The translations under genes were made by a program, and so were the position numbers. The notes beneath the pieces were generated by a model. It was not told the origin of the DNA, did not search any database, and saw only the letters and a list, made by a program, of their open reading frames with translations. Positions 1 to 8,557 of a stretch of DNA of 61,201 bases are shown here, piece by piece. Within the stretch, counting starts at the first letter, position 1. Each line of letters starts with the position of its first letter. Origin of the DNA: Ilumatobacteraceae bacterium (GTDB lineage: Bacteria; Actinomycetota; Acidimicrobiia; Acidimicrobiales; Ilumatobacteraceae); the NCBI GenBank assembly GCA_018401375.1, contig JAGYKR010000014.1, positions 1 through 61,201 on the forward strand, in the 5' to 3' direction.

Positions 1-147
1 GGACAGAGTATTTCGGATCGGGGCTGACAGCTTGGGTCAACAGATCCAAGAAGTCCCACGCTCCTCCTCGATCTCATTTAAGTCTGAGTTCGGGACGCCT
101 CCGAATCTGAGTGGACGCTAACGCGATGTCGAGATTTTGGTAATCGC

Positions 148-204
148 CTAAATCGACTGAGGTTCGAAAGTGCGCCAGTGAGCGAGTTCCGCTTCAGTGA
201 TCAC
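148..204 (-). pseudogene. AbiEii-type nucleotidyltransferase toxin, N-terminal remnant
   Basis: A GTG codon overlaps the abiEi stop by four bases (GTGA), the usual coupling in type IV AbiE toxin-antitoxin operons. It opens a frame reading VITEAELAHWRTFEPQSI before a TAG. The ITEAELAHWR start is typical of the AbiEii/AbiGii nucleotidyltransferase family, whose members are about 250-300 residues long. Positions 1-147 carry no continuing open frame, and I cannot see the family's later GGT-type catalytic segment. The toxin is therefore broken, or the sequence is wrong near the window edge; the rest of the gene would lie outside the window. Confidence 0.5.
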
Positions 205-929
205 AGATCCGGCTCGATGTCGAGGTTGATGAGGACTTTCCATCGCGGATCGCGGTCGCCACCGCGTCGTTCTCGGGGGGAGAGAAGCACTTGAGGTGCC
301 CCGTGGACTCTGTCTTCCAACGGCTCAAGCTCAATCGTCTTACCCACTGCAGTACCCATTTCACTGAGGAGGTAACCAGCTCGTTGGGAGACTGCGACGG
401 GGTAGTGCGTAGCTTGCTCGCCGAGGGCGCGTGCGTCGATCGTGTTGGCTTCGAGGAGTTCGGCGATAACTGTTGCGACATTGGACAATCCGCCACCTAA
501 CTCAGGTGCATCACACAGATCGAGAATGGTCACTTCAGGGGTGGAGAGATTGATACGTCCAGTCGGAACGATCTGCCGGAGGGTTGCCCGCCGCTCAAGT
601 TGTGCACGGCGGATGAACGAGACCGGTTGGGATCCGATCTGACGATCGCGCAACACAGCGTCGGTCACCACCTGCATAACCATCGGGGACTGATGCGCTG
701 CCCCGTGGAGGGCTGCCGCCGACAAGAAACCGATGTAATAGCCATGCCCGAGAAACTGCATCAGCGGATCAATGAAGTGGGTGATGGGTGGAGCACCGAT
801 ACTTCGATACTGCGGGGGCACGGGTACCCAAGCCCCCTTAGTTACGGGAACGATGGAGTTCGTGTCGCGTTGACGCCGAAGACTGTGGCGAACTTCGCTC
901 GGGGAGGTGCCCACCGCACAAGCTCGCAC
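201..929 (-). CDS. AbiEi-family antitoxin of a type IV toxin-antitoxin system
   Basis: This 242-residue protein matches the AbiEi antitoxin/transcriptional regulator family. AbiEi proteins have an N-terminal winged helix that binds the operon promoter and a C-terminal antitoxin domain. Visible family features are the VPVPPQYRSIG stretch, the YYIGFLSAAALHGAAHQSP helix near residues 65-85, and INLSTPEVTILDLC near residue 130. The start used is GTG at 929; an in-frame stop lies just upstream. The protein seems to lack about 20-25 residues of the usual N-terminal helix, because homologues carry a TTAEA-type segment before the GTSPSEVR helix. Its stop overlaps the start of the broken AbiEii. Whether it still represses anything is unknown. 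Confidence 0.8.
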   Translation of the reverse strand: MRACAVGTSPSEVRHSLRRQRDTNSIVPVTKGAWVPVPPQYRSIGAPPITHFIDPLMQFLGHGYYIGFLSAAALHGAAHQSPMVMQVVTDAVLRDRQIGSQPVSFIRRAQLERRATLRQIVPTGRINLSTPEVTILDLCDAPELGGGLSNVATVIAELLEANTIDARALGEQATHYPVAVSQRAGYLLSEMGTAVGKTIELEPLEDRVHGAPQVLLSPRERRGGDRDPRWKVLINLDIEPDL

Positions 930-958
930 TTCCAGAGCGGTGTGGGGGAGTTAGTTCC

Positions 959-2173
959 TCAGGGATCAGAGTTCAGAATCTGCCAGCGCAGTCGGCCCCG
1001 CAGGTGATCGATCATTCCGATAGATCGAGGAGGGTACGGGGACGCACCATGGTCATGTTTGGCGGAGTTGCGATTATGAGTGGGGCACTGCATCCGACCG
1101 TTGAACTGGCTGGTGGGGCCATGTTCGGCCACGGGAATGATGTGGTCCACATCACATCTGTCGGCCGGTACATCACAGACGCTCGGGTGCGTACAGCGAC
1201 GATCTCTGACCTCAATCGCTCGGCGCAAAGCACCGGTGAACGTCCGCCGGTGCGAGACCGAGATGACCGTGGAGGGACCATCAAACAAGACACTCTCGAG
1301 GTCTGCCTCGGCCATCCATCGCCCGAGTAGCGCAGGTGGGAGCACCGTCCCGTTCGCGAGCTCGCAGAGGTGGCGAAAGCTGTCATCGCCAAGCAGCACC
1401 GTGAACAACGGCCGCGGACGCTTAGCGTCAGCCGGCGTGCTGGCCGAACGGATGGCCATCTGGGTCAATGCTTCCGCCTGGCGTTCTGACGTGGGACGGG
1501 TAATCCCGGCAGCCGTGTCGGCGAGATAGATCTCTCGCTCGAGACGGGCTAACTCTTGGGCGAAGATGGAGCCTCGGATTGGATCTAGCTCACCGGAGAT
1601 CACGACGTTGCCATCAAATGTGGTGGACACATGCACATGCCCGGTGATCTCGGGGGTCTCCTCAGAGTCAGCTTCCGCCACTTCATCATCGGCCCGCTGG
1701 CACCAGTACGTGATGGCCTTGGTGGCATCAGCGAAAGTGAGTGTCCGACAGTGATCCACGAGCAAACTCTCATCACGGGCGAAGAGCTCGCGGCGTGGTG
1801 GAGTGAGTGCAGTGGCGAGTAGATCGAGATGATCTAGGGAGAGCTCACCTGCCAGCACCGCTGCGACAGCCTGAGGCATGTGACGTGCGGTGCGGGCCCG
1901 CCGGATCTCATGGCGGGTGGTGCGGGTAGAGCAATGGGTGTCACGGGCGAGCCGGCTCGCTGAACTGCGTGAACCGTCATCCGCCCAGGTCCCCGAGGAA
2001 TCCCAGCGGCCGATGATTTTGGCGGCGAGGCCTCCGAGGCGATCTCTTTCGCGCTGAATGCGAATTGCTGCTGCGGCCAACTCTGAGGCACAGAGCTCAT
2101 CGAGATCGGCGCTACATAACGCATCGACTACCTGGTGGAGATCAGTTTCAAGTAACGCCGCCACGTTGACCAT
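959..2173 (-). CDS. DUF222/HNH endonuclease domain protein (13E12 type)
   Basis: A 404-residue protein of the DUF222 plus HNH family, abundant in actinobacteria and often present in many copies. The N-terminal two thirds are helical and match DUF222 (LATALTPPRREL and the VHVSTTFDGNVVISGELDP region). The C-terminal HNH nuclease domain shows RDRRCTHPSVCDVP, then CDVDHIIPVAEHGPT, then CPTHNR, giving the zinc cysteines and the catalytic DH pair. I chose the ATG at 2173 (MVNVAALLETDL), where family similarity begins, rather than the upstream codon at 2248. It is 29 bases upstream of abiEi on the same strand. The cellular role of this family is not settled; nuclease activity is inferred from the motif. 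Confidence 0.85.
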   Translation of the reverse strand: MVNVAALLETDLHQVVDALCSADLDELCASELAAAAIRIQRERDRLGGLAAKIIGRWDSSGTWADDGSRSSASRLARDTHCSTRTTRHEIRRARTARHMPQAVAAVLAGELSLDHLDLLATALTPPRRELFARDESLLVDHCRTLTFADATKAITYWCQRADDEVAEADSEETPEITGHVHVSTTFDGNVVISGELDPIRGSIFAQELARLEREIYLADTAAGITRPTSERQAEALTQMAIRSASTPADAKRPRPLFTVLLGDDSFRHLCELANGTVLPPALLGRWMAEADLESVLFDGPSTVISVSHRRTFTGALRRAIEVRDRRCTHPSVCDVPADRCDVDHIIPVAEHGPTSQFNGRMQCPTHNRNSAKHDHGASPYPPRSIGMIDHLRGRLRWQILNSDP

Positions 2174-2272
2174 GCAGGAAGCGTACCGAACATGTGTTCT
2201 GTTGCCAACGCTGAACGGGAGAAATCTCCGAGGAAATTTCGGGGTCAAAGATTGTGGCTGACCTGGATCGAG

Positions 2273-2310
2273 TAGCCCAGCCCGATTAGCCCAGCCCGGT
2301 CAGCCCAGCG
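2273..2310. repeat. 14-bp tandem repeat, about 2.7 copies
   Basis: TAGCCCAGCCCGAT (2273-2286) is followed by TAGCCCAGCCCGGT (2287-2300) and CAGCCCAGCG (2301-2310). It straddles the 3' end of the YbjN-like gene and encodes part of its last residues on the minus strand. No hairpin or known function is apparent. Confidence 0.7.
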
Positions 2311-3454
2311 CAGCGAGCAGCGGCGCGTACTTGTTGGCCACCGTGCTGATCTGGGTGACAGCGGAGCGCAGATCATCGATGCGAGTACAGGGCAGATCCA
2401 TGGCCGCCCACAGACACTCATCAGCACACCACAGCCGCTCGCCGTGAGAGGCCGCGTTCAAGTTGCTGAGCTCTCGCAACAGATCCTCAGAGTCAGTGAC
2501 GCCGGTGGCCAAACAGGTGCTGATGCGGACCTGATCGGGATGGCCGGCCTGCAGGCTGACCGTCACCACACAATGCTCAAGATCCACCACCCATGACGTC
2601 GAGGTGATCTCGGTGAGATTGAACCCAGTGGGCGTGAAACCGGTGAGTTGCTCATTGACCTGCCGGCCCCAACGATCAGCCAGCACATCCACCACCGGCA
2701 CAGCGAGTTGCCAGTCTTCGGCGGTAAAGAGCACTACTGGCTGACTCCCAGACTCGAGAGCGATCTCACCAACACCAATGATCAGTTCGGTGTCTTCCTC
2801 AAAGGGCAAGATCCCATCGATGCTGCGCAAGAAACGATCGATCCGCAGGTGATCGATCGCCACCACGGCAGTCTCCTCAGTCTCATCGGCCTCCATGGTG
2901 TAGGCCGATGTAGTCGGAGTGAAATCACGCCAATCCACATGCAGCCCGACAGACCCAGGGGAGATCTGTAGCCACATCGGTGGAGTCGGATAGTTGGTGG
3001 GCTCGAGGCCCGAAGGCATCAAACGAGCCGCCGCGAGGGTCTTCGCAAAGCGGGCGATCGGCAACGTGGCGGAGGCCTGCACCGTGATCGGATACGGCTC
3101 GGGTGCCGCCCCCTCCCACGCGATCAGATCGATGGTCACTGACGTATGGGTGCTGGCGATCACCGCTTTGGAACCATCCACGATCCCGATCGACGGCTCG
3201 TTGTCCTCAATGGAGGTCAAGAACCAGGTGATCCGATCCGACAGGGCGAGGTGAAGATCCACCTCGCCCAGGGTGTGGTCATCCACCGTTGCGCTGAACT
3301 GTCCATGCACGGTCCGGGCCAACCAGTGACGTCGACCGCCACGCAACACCATATGGATCGCGTCACCATCGGTCTCTTGGAGATCAAGCGCCTTACATGC
3401 CTCAAGGAGAGCGCTTTCTTCCAGAGTGATCTTGGTGACCGGATTAGCTGGCAT
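2300..3454 (-). CDS. YbjN/type III secretion chaperone-like protein with a possible clamp-like N-terminal half
   Basis: A 384-residue protein starting at ATG 3454, which has an AAAGGAC ribosome-binding site eight bases upstream. The last 110 residues resemble the YbjN / T3SS-chaperone fold: alternating beta strands, then DLLRELSNLNAASHGERLW, then a final amphipathic helix. Such domains bind peptides or partner proteins. The first 270 residues are beta-rich and contain segments (AIHMVL near 28-35; VVAIDHLRIDRFL; then VVLFTAEDWQLAVPVV) that look like the repeated sub-domains of DNA polymerase sliding clamps. That second comparison is an impression, not a match to a motif. No membrane segment or signal peptide. 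Function unknown. Confidence 0.5.
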   Translation of the reverse strand: MPANPVTKITLEESALLEACKALDLQETDGDAIHMVLRGGRRHWLARTVHGQFSATVDDHTLGEVDLHLALSDRITWFLTSIEDNEPSIGIVDGSKAVIASTHTSVTIDLIAWEGAAPEPYPITVQASATLPIARFAKTLAAARLMPSGLEPTNYPTPPMWLQISPGSVGLHVDWRDFTPTTSAYTMEADETEETAVVAIDHLRIDRFLRSIDGILPFEEDTELIIGVGEIALESGSQPVVLFTAEDWQLAVPVVDVLADRWGRQVNEQLTGFTPTGFNLTEITSTSWVVDLEHCVVTVSLQAGHPDQVRISTCLATGVTDSEDLLRELSNLNAASHGERLWCADECLWAAMDLPCTRIDDLRSAVTQISTVANKYAPLLAALG

Positions 3455-3672
3455 GGACGTCCTTTCATCCTGGCGGGATCCCGTGATGTTGATCCTTGCA
3501 AGGAACAACGCACTTTAGGACCAAGATGTGCCGCGATTTCGCAGAAATTTCCCGCGTCCTGCGATCTGTCCGGGTTCATCACCACTTGCGCGAGCCAGCG
3601 TTGGCTGAAATGTCATCGCATAGTGCCAAATCACATACGTGGAATTCACCTTGATCGTCAACGCTCAGGGCT

Positions 3673-4842
3673 GTGCACCGAATGTGGATGCCTCACACCG
3701 CTCCCCGATCCGCGCGTGGCCTCCGGGTGGTGATCGTCGCCGAATCATTTCTTCCGGCGGTCAACGGAGTCACGAACTCTGTCTTGCGAGTGGCTGAACA
3801 CCTCCACCGCAATGGTCATCAACCGATCATCGTGGCCCCCGGAGAAGGCCCCACCCGGGTAGGCGAGGTAGAAGTGATTCGGACCTCCTCGATTGAGCTT
3901 CCCCGATATGACGACGTGCGGGTAGGCATCCCCAAACTGTGGTTCTCTTCGCTCCTGCGTGAACTCCGTCCCGATGTGATGCACGTGGCTGCACCTGTAG
4001 TCCTCGGTGCAGCGGCCCTCCGCTCGGCCAAGCGACTAGGCATTCCGTCGGTGGCCATCTTCCAAACCGACCTTGCAGGTTTCGCTAAACGGCATGGTCT
4101 CGGCAAACTCGGCCCCCGAATCTGGAACTACTTGGCGTGGGTCCATTCAATGGCGGACATCACGCTTGCACCGTCTCGGGCTTCGGCATGGACGCTGCGG
4201 GCATATGGAGTCAATGCCGTAGATCTATGGCCGCGCGGTGTGGACCTCGAACTCTTTCACCCCCAACGCCGCTGCCGGGACCTCCACCGATTCCTTGCAC
4301 CAAACGGTGAGGTCATCGTTGGCTTCGTGGGCCGCCTCGCCCGAGAAAAACAAGTGGAACGCCTTGCACCCTTGACACACCTTGATGGCGTCAAAGTGGT
4401 GGTTGTTGGTGATGGCCCTGAACGCCGTGAGCTAGAAAAACGCTTGCCACGGGCACGGTTCATGGGATTCAAAAACGGCGAGGAGCTGGCCCGATTTCAC
4501 GCCACCAACGACATCTTCGTTCACACCGGAATCGATGAAACCTTCTGCCAAGCATTGCAAGAAGCGATGGCCTCTGGAGTAGCGGTAGTGGCTCCGAGCG
4601 CCGGAGGACCTTTGGATCTCGTCCACCAGGCGGTCAACGGAATGTTCTGGTCGCCCGAGGTGCCAGAAACACTGATCGGTGCAGTAGCCGAACTCGCGGC
4701 TAATCCTTCCCAACGCGCTGAGTTAGCTCGAGCGGCGCGCACCGATGTGGAACAGCGCCCATGGGCAGTGGTGATGGAGAAACTGTTGGACACCTACGCA
4801 GAGGTCATCGGCATTGATCGACGCCGCCGGAGAGCAGCATGA
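3673..4842 (+). CDS. GT4-family glycosyltransferase, MgtA/PimB-like mannosyltransferase
   Basis: A 389-residue GT-B fold glycosyltransferase. The N-terminal acceptor domain begins VVIVAESFLPAVNGVTNSV, the signature of GDP-mannose-dependent alpha-mannosyltransferases of actinobacterial glycolipid synthesis (MgtA/PimB group). The C-terminal donor domain has GFVGRLAREKQVERL (phosphate-contacting loop, about residue 218) and the E-x7-E motif in DETFCQALQEAMASG (about residue 280). Starts at GTG 3673, ATG 3682 and ATG 3688 are all possible. It is the first gene of an operon whose next three genes overlap by one to four bases. Likely role: mannosylation of a cell-envelope lipid; donor and acceptor are inferred from family only. 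Confidence 0.85.
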   Translation: MHRMWMPHTAPRSARGLRVVIVAESFLPAVNGVTNSVLRVAEHLHRNGHQPIIVAPGEGPTRVGEVEVIRTSSIELPRYDDVRVGIPKLWFSSLLRELRPDVMHVAAPVVLGAAALRSAKRLGIPSVAIFQTDLAGFAKRHGLGKLGPRIWNYLAWVHSMADITLAPSRASAWTLRAYGVNAVDLWPRGVDLELFHPQRRCRDLHRFLAPNGEVIVGFVGRLAREKQVERLAPLTHLDGVKVVVVGDGPERRELEKRLPRARFMGFKNGEELARFHATNDIFVHTGIDETFCQALQEAMASGVAVVAPSAGGPLDLVHQAVNGMFWSPEVPETLIGAVAELAANPSQRAELARAARTDVEQRPWAVVMEKLLDTYAEVIGIDRRRRRAA

Positions 4843-5582
4843 ACCGAGAGGTTCCGACACGTGTGGTCTCGCTCCACGATGTGTCACCAGCAACTCTGGA
4901 GAGCTGTCGGACACTACTGAAAATGTGCGAGAGCAGTGGGGTGGTAACCACCTTATTAGTGGTGCCCGGGCCGTGGCGGGGCGCTGACCCTACGCAGGAC
5001 CAGAGGTTCATCGATTGGCTCAATGGTGCAGCCGAGCGGGGCCATGAAGTCTCGCTGCACGGGTGGGTCCATCAAGGTCCGAGGAGCGGGATCGCTAATC
5101 GCCTCGTGGCCCGCGGCTGCGGAGAATTTGCCAGCGTGACGAGAGCGCAGGCCGAGGATCTGTTGACTCGTGGCCTCAATGTTTTGGATTCACTCGGCCA
5201 CCATCCGGTGGGCTTCACCGCACCGGGATGGCTGCTCTCAGTGGGGGCGCGTCAGGCGCTGACCGAGATGGGATTTGAGTACACGACCACTCATCTCGGT
5301 GTGGTGGATCTCCAAGGCGATCGGACCCTGCGGGTACCGGCCTTTTGTCAACGACCCGATTCAGTGTTCTCCCACGTGGGTGCACACATCGTGCGTCGCC
5401 TGGTGGTTTCTCGGGCAGTGCAGGAGCTACCGATTCGTTTGGCTCTTCACCCAGAAGATCTCCACGACGATTATCTGCGCGCCACAACCCAGTCACTCAT
5501 CCAAGTGATGGGACTGGGAAACACGTCCACTTACGCCCATCTCGTCAGGTACTTCTCACAGGATGCTGTCGGGGTGAGCTAG
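4839..5582 (+). CDS. polysaccharide deacetylase-like protein (DUF2334)
   Basis: This 247-residue protein carries the NodB-like fold of DUF2334. RVVSLHDVSPATLE at the N-terminus supplies the catalytic Asp and a metal His. RGHEVSLHGWVHQGPR (about residues 67-82) supplies the H-x-H metal pair. FTAPGWLLSVG (about 126) and LALHPEDLHDD near the C-terminus complete the pocket. The ATG overlaps the preceding glycosyltransferase stop (ATGA). In context it would remove acetyl groups from a glycan or glycolipid made by the two flanking glycosyltransferases. No signal peptide is visible, which fits a cytoplasmic intermediate as substrate. Confidence 0.8.
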   Translation: MNREVPTRVVSLHDVSPATLESCRTLLKMCESSGVVTTLLVVPGPWRGADPTQDQRFIDWLNGAAERGHEVSLHGWVHQGPRSGIANRLVARGCGEFASVTRAQAEDLLTRGLNVLDSLGHHPVGFTAPGWLLSVGARQALTEMGFEYTTTHLGVVDLQGDRTLRVPAFCQRPDSVFSHVGAHIVRRLVVSRAVQELPIRLALHPEDLHDDYLRATTQSLIQVMGLGNTSTYAHLVRYFSQDAVGVS

Positions 5583-6715
5583 TGCACATTGTCCAAATGG
5601 CCAACTTTCATTCGCCTACCTCAGGGGGAATCAAAGTTGCGCTTGATCGCTTGGCACATCACTATGTGGCAGCCGGTCACAAGGTCACGCAGATTTTCCC
5701 GGGGCCGAGCACAGACCTTGAGTTCTCCGAACCGCTGGCCGTGCTGAGGGTGCGTGGGCCGCAACTGCCCGGGCTTGGTGGCTACCGGATCGTGCTGAAC
5801 CGCAAAACTCTGCGCGATCTCGTTCAGCGTCTTCAGCCTGACGTGCTGGAACTCTCAGACCGGACCACGATGCTGACCGTTGCCGATACGGCACGCTCAC
5901 TGGGAGTCCCGACGGTTCTGATCTCTCATGAGCGCCTCGAAGCCGTCCTCGCTCACGTACTGCCCTCTGATCGTCTCATCCGTTCGGCAGTGCGCAGGTA
6001 TAACCAGCGGGTGATGACCAAAGTGGACGCAGTGGTGTGTGCGTCCGCATTCGCTGCCGAAGAGTACAGCGGGTTGGAAGGTGCTCCGATCGTGCGCATC
6101 GCACTAGGAGTAGACCTCGATCAGTTCAGCCCGAACGCACGCCCAGATGTGCATTTATCGGATTGTGGCACTGGTCTCCGACTCGTCAGCGTGACCCGGC
6201 ATTCACCGGAGAAAGATCCTCATTTACCGATCGCCGTAGTAGCCGAACTCGTGGCTCGGGGACGGTCAGTCACACTCGACATGATCGGTTCGGGAGCGCT
6301 GACTGCGGACCTCCAACGCCTCGCTACTGGGCTACCGGTGGTGTTCCATGGCCATGTATCCGACCGTGCTCACGTAGCCACGTTGCTTGCTTCCGCCGAT
6401 GTGGCGATAGCGCCTGGCCCCAATGAAACCTTTGGTCTCGCCGCCCTTGAGGCACTCGCCTGTGGCACGCCGGTGGTGGTCCCCACGCATGGTGCCCTGG
6501 CAGAAATGGTGGCGGGTGGCCAGATCGGAGCATCGGCCGCATCCACGCCCAGGGCGATGGCAGACGCCGTGGAATCACTCCATCGGTCATCTCGCGATGG
6601 CGAGCAGCGTCAAGCCTGTCGGGACTACGCCGAAAGATTCCCGTGGTCGGTGACAGCAGGACATTTCATGGCCTTGTTTGAATCGCTGCGTAGCGGATCG
6701 ATGGAGGCTGCGTGA
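5582..6715 (+). CDS. GT4-family glycosyltransferase
   Basis: A 377-residue GT-B glycosyltransferase. I place the start at GTG 5582, which overlaps the previous stop by one base (TAGTG). This gives VHIVQMANFHSPTSGGIKV, the expected first strand and glycine loop; the frame is open further upstream but that part is unlike the family. The C-terminal domain shows SVTRHSPEKDPHL and NETFGLAALEALACGTPVV, the E-x7-E nucleotide-sugar motif. It is the third gene of the envelope operon. Its substrate probably overlaps that of the first glycosyltransferase, for example successive mannose additions to a phosphatidylinositol or diacylglycerol acceptor; that is inference. Confidence 0.85.
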   Translation: MHIVQMANFHSPTSGGIKVALDRLAHHYVAAGHKVTQIFPGPSTDLEFSEPLAVLRVRGPQLPGLGGYRIVLNRKTLRDLVQRLQPDVLELSDRTTMLTVADTARSLGVPTVLISHERLEAVLAHVLPSDRLIRSAVRRYNQRVMTKVDAVVCASAFAAEEYSGLEGAPIVRIALGVDLDQFSPNARPDVHLSDCGTGLRLVSVTRHSPEKDPHLPIAVVAELVARGRSVTLDMIGSGALTADLQRLATGLPVVFHGHVSDRAHVATLLASADVAIAPGPNETFGLAALEALACGTPVVVPTHGALAEMVAGGQIGASAASTPRAMADAVESLHRSSRDGEQRQACRDYAERFPWSVTAGHFMALFESLRSGSMEAA

Positions 6716-7407
6716 CGTCTCTCTCCCTCACACCGGGTCAGCGCCGCGACCTCAGTTTGCGGCCGTACCAATCGGGTGACTATCACGGCGTGGCCCACCT
6801 GATGCGGTCCACCCTGCTGCTCGGCGAACCACTCCACGGACGTGGCCTCGACTGCTATATCGAGGCCTGTCTCGCCCCGTACCTTGAGATGACGATTCCC
6901 GACGTAGCACACGCAGTTGTACTCACCAATGGCAGCGGTGACATCGTGGCCTACGCCTTGGTGTGCACCCATCCGGCCGCAGGCGAAACCGCTGTGCGGC
7001 GAGCCTCATTGCGCCTGATCACCAAAGTGGCGCGTGCGTGGGTGCGGGGGGATATTGATCCCACAGTGAAACGGTTTTATCGGTCGCGACTACGGGATCT
7101 GACCGGCCTCATCAGAGGCTCTCGAGATCGCAAACTGCTTCCGCACGCCCATCTGAACGTGGCGACCGGATTGCGGTCAGGTTCGGCGGCATTGATGCTG
7201 CGGGATTTCATTGATCACACGGTCAGCACTGCGGGAAGTAACTGCTGGATGGGTGAGGTCAACGCCATCACAGGGCAGCGAGCCTCAGCGTTGACACGTC
7301 TCGGGTTTGAGGTGATCGAGCGAGTCCCTAACCACACCCTCAGCCGGTGTATCGGGAAACCGGTCGAACGTCTCACGCTCCGACGACAGCTCCGAGGTGA
7401 GAGCTGA
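6712..7407 (+). CDS. GNAT-like acyltransferase
   Basis: A 231-residue protein starting at GTG 6712 and overlapping the glycosyltransferase stop by four bases (GTGA). The pattern fits the GNAT fold: LRPYQSGDYHGVAHLM at the start, a central strand IVAYALVCTHP, a helix SAALMLRDFIDHTVSTAG, then EVNAITGQRASALTRLGFEVIERV, the usual EV...A...RLGF end of acetyltransferases. The classic Q/RxxGxG/A acetyl-CoA loop is not clearly conserved. As last gene of the operon it may acylate the glycan or lipid built by its neighbours, but the substrate cannot be told from sequence. Confidence 0.55.
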   Translation: MTSLSLTPGQRRDLSLRPYQSGDYHGVAHLMRSTLLLGEPLHGRGLDCYIEACLAPYLEMTIPDVAHAVVLTNGSGDIVAYALVCTHPAAGETAVRRASLRLITKVARAWVRGDIDPTVKRFYRSRLRDLTGLIRGSRDRKLLPHAHLNVATGLRSGSAALMLRDFIDHTVSTAGSNCWMGEVNAITGQRASALTRLGFEVIERVPNHTLSRCIGKPVERLTLRRQLRGES

Positions 7408-7477
7408 ACTGAAGGGGCGGCGCTTCATCTTCCGCAGCGGTGCATAAGCCGCGCCACTGGCACCGAGGAGGTGGACC

Positions 7478-8269
7478 ATGACCGATGTGCGTCCGAGTTT
7501 GGGTGAGTGGTTGACGATGGAGACGGTACTAAAGCCCCCGTCATCCAAGCAGTTTTCCTGGGAGCAAGAGTCCGCCGTACCGCCGTTGCCTCCCGTGACT
7601 CAATGTTGTCGACATGCTCGTCGTCGCGTCGTGGTCTCCACAGATCTTTCCATGGCAACGCAGATCCTCATGGGCGTCCAAGCCGTTGCCTTTGGCATTG
7701 CGGCATCCTTGGCGTACTCCTATCGGCAATCATTGGGCGGAGCGGTTCGATCGACAGACATCGCGAGTGCCTCGATCGCGGCGGGGAGATTTAACGGATT
7801 CTTGATCTACCTCGTCCTTGTCGGGATCGCAGCATTCGTGTTGATGGTGATCTGGTCTGCTCAAGTGCATGAGGTCACAACAGGAATGATCCCGGAGACC
7901 AGCCGGCGCAAGTTTTCGGTGGGAATGACGATTGGAAGTTGGTTCATCCCCCTCGCCAACATGATCATTACTCCAAAGATCCTTGCTGAACATCAAAAAC
8001 TCGCCGATGCGCCGAGATCCAAAGGGCGGGTCCACCCGGAGTGGCAGACCACCAAGATGAAACCATCGCTCGTGGTCTGGTGGGTGTTGATGCCGATTGG
8101 CAGCCTGCTTGTGTGGTGGAACTCGGGGACCGGCTTTGACTTCCGATCTGGCCTTGATCCGTTCCTGCGTTCCTTGGATGCGCTGAGTATCGGCTACCTC
8201 TTGCTAGCGATTGCCTTCACCTTTGGCACCTCTTTCGTGAACCACGTTTCCAAGAAGCTGCACTACTGA
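7478..8269 (+). CDS. DUF4328 membrane protein
   Basis: A 263-residue protein starting at ATG 7478 behind a strong GAGGAGG site (7466-7472). Four or more hydrophobic segments are visible: near residues 65-85 (MGVQAVAFGIAASLAY), 110-130 (LIYLVLVGIAAFVLMVIW), 155-170 (MTIGSWFIPLANMIITP) and 200-255. The WFIPLANMIITPKI motif between the second and third is characteristic of DUF4328, an actinobacterial integral membrane family of unknown function. The 60-residue N-terminus is soluble and proline-rich. It stands alone after the glycosyltransferase operon. Confidence 0.75.
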   Translation: MTDVRPSLGEWLTMETVLKPPSSKQFSWEQESAVPPLPPVTQCCRHARRRVVVSTDLSMATQILMGVQAVAFGIAASLAYSYRQSLGGAVRSTDIASASIAAGRFNGFLIYLVLVGIAAFVLMVIWSAQVHEVTTGMIPETSRRKFSVGMTIGSWFIPLANMIITPKILAEHQKLADAPRSKGRVHPEWQTTKMKPSLVVWWVLMPIGSLLVWWNSGTGFDFRSGLDPFLRSLDALSIGYLLLAIAFTFGTSFVNHVSKKLHY

Positions 8270-8392
8270 GCCAATCAGGGAACGGGCGTGCTTTCTGTGT
8301 CAAAGGGTGCTGAGATCACTTGGCCGACCGGAAAACACCTCGGCGAGTAAACGGTCCTGTATCTCGGACCGGAAAGCACCGACGAGTTTGGG

Positions 8393-8463
8393 AGCGGGTG
8401 ACGAGAATCGAACTCGCGTTGTCTGCTTGGGAAGCAGATGTTCTACCATTGAACTACACCCGC
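8393..8463 (-). tRNA. tRNA-Gly (anticodon CCC)
   Basis: The minus strand folds into a complete cloverleaf. The acceptor stem is GCGGGTG/CACCCGC and the D arm is GTTC-AATGGTA-GAAC. The anticodon stem is TCTGC/GCAGA with loop TTCCCAA, and the T arm is GCGAG-TTCGATT-CTCGT. The anticodon CCC reads GGG glycine codons. The discriminator base is U and no CCA is encoded. Confidence 0.95.
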
Positions 8464-8557
8464 AAGGTGTCTTACAGACTCTTGAGGTTAGCGCCGAAGC
8501 GGCCTTCCATCTCCGGCGGAGACAGAATCTGCGGCCCCCACTCACTAGGGTGAAACC

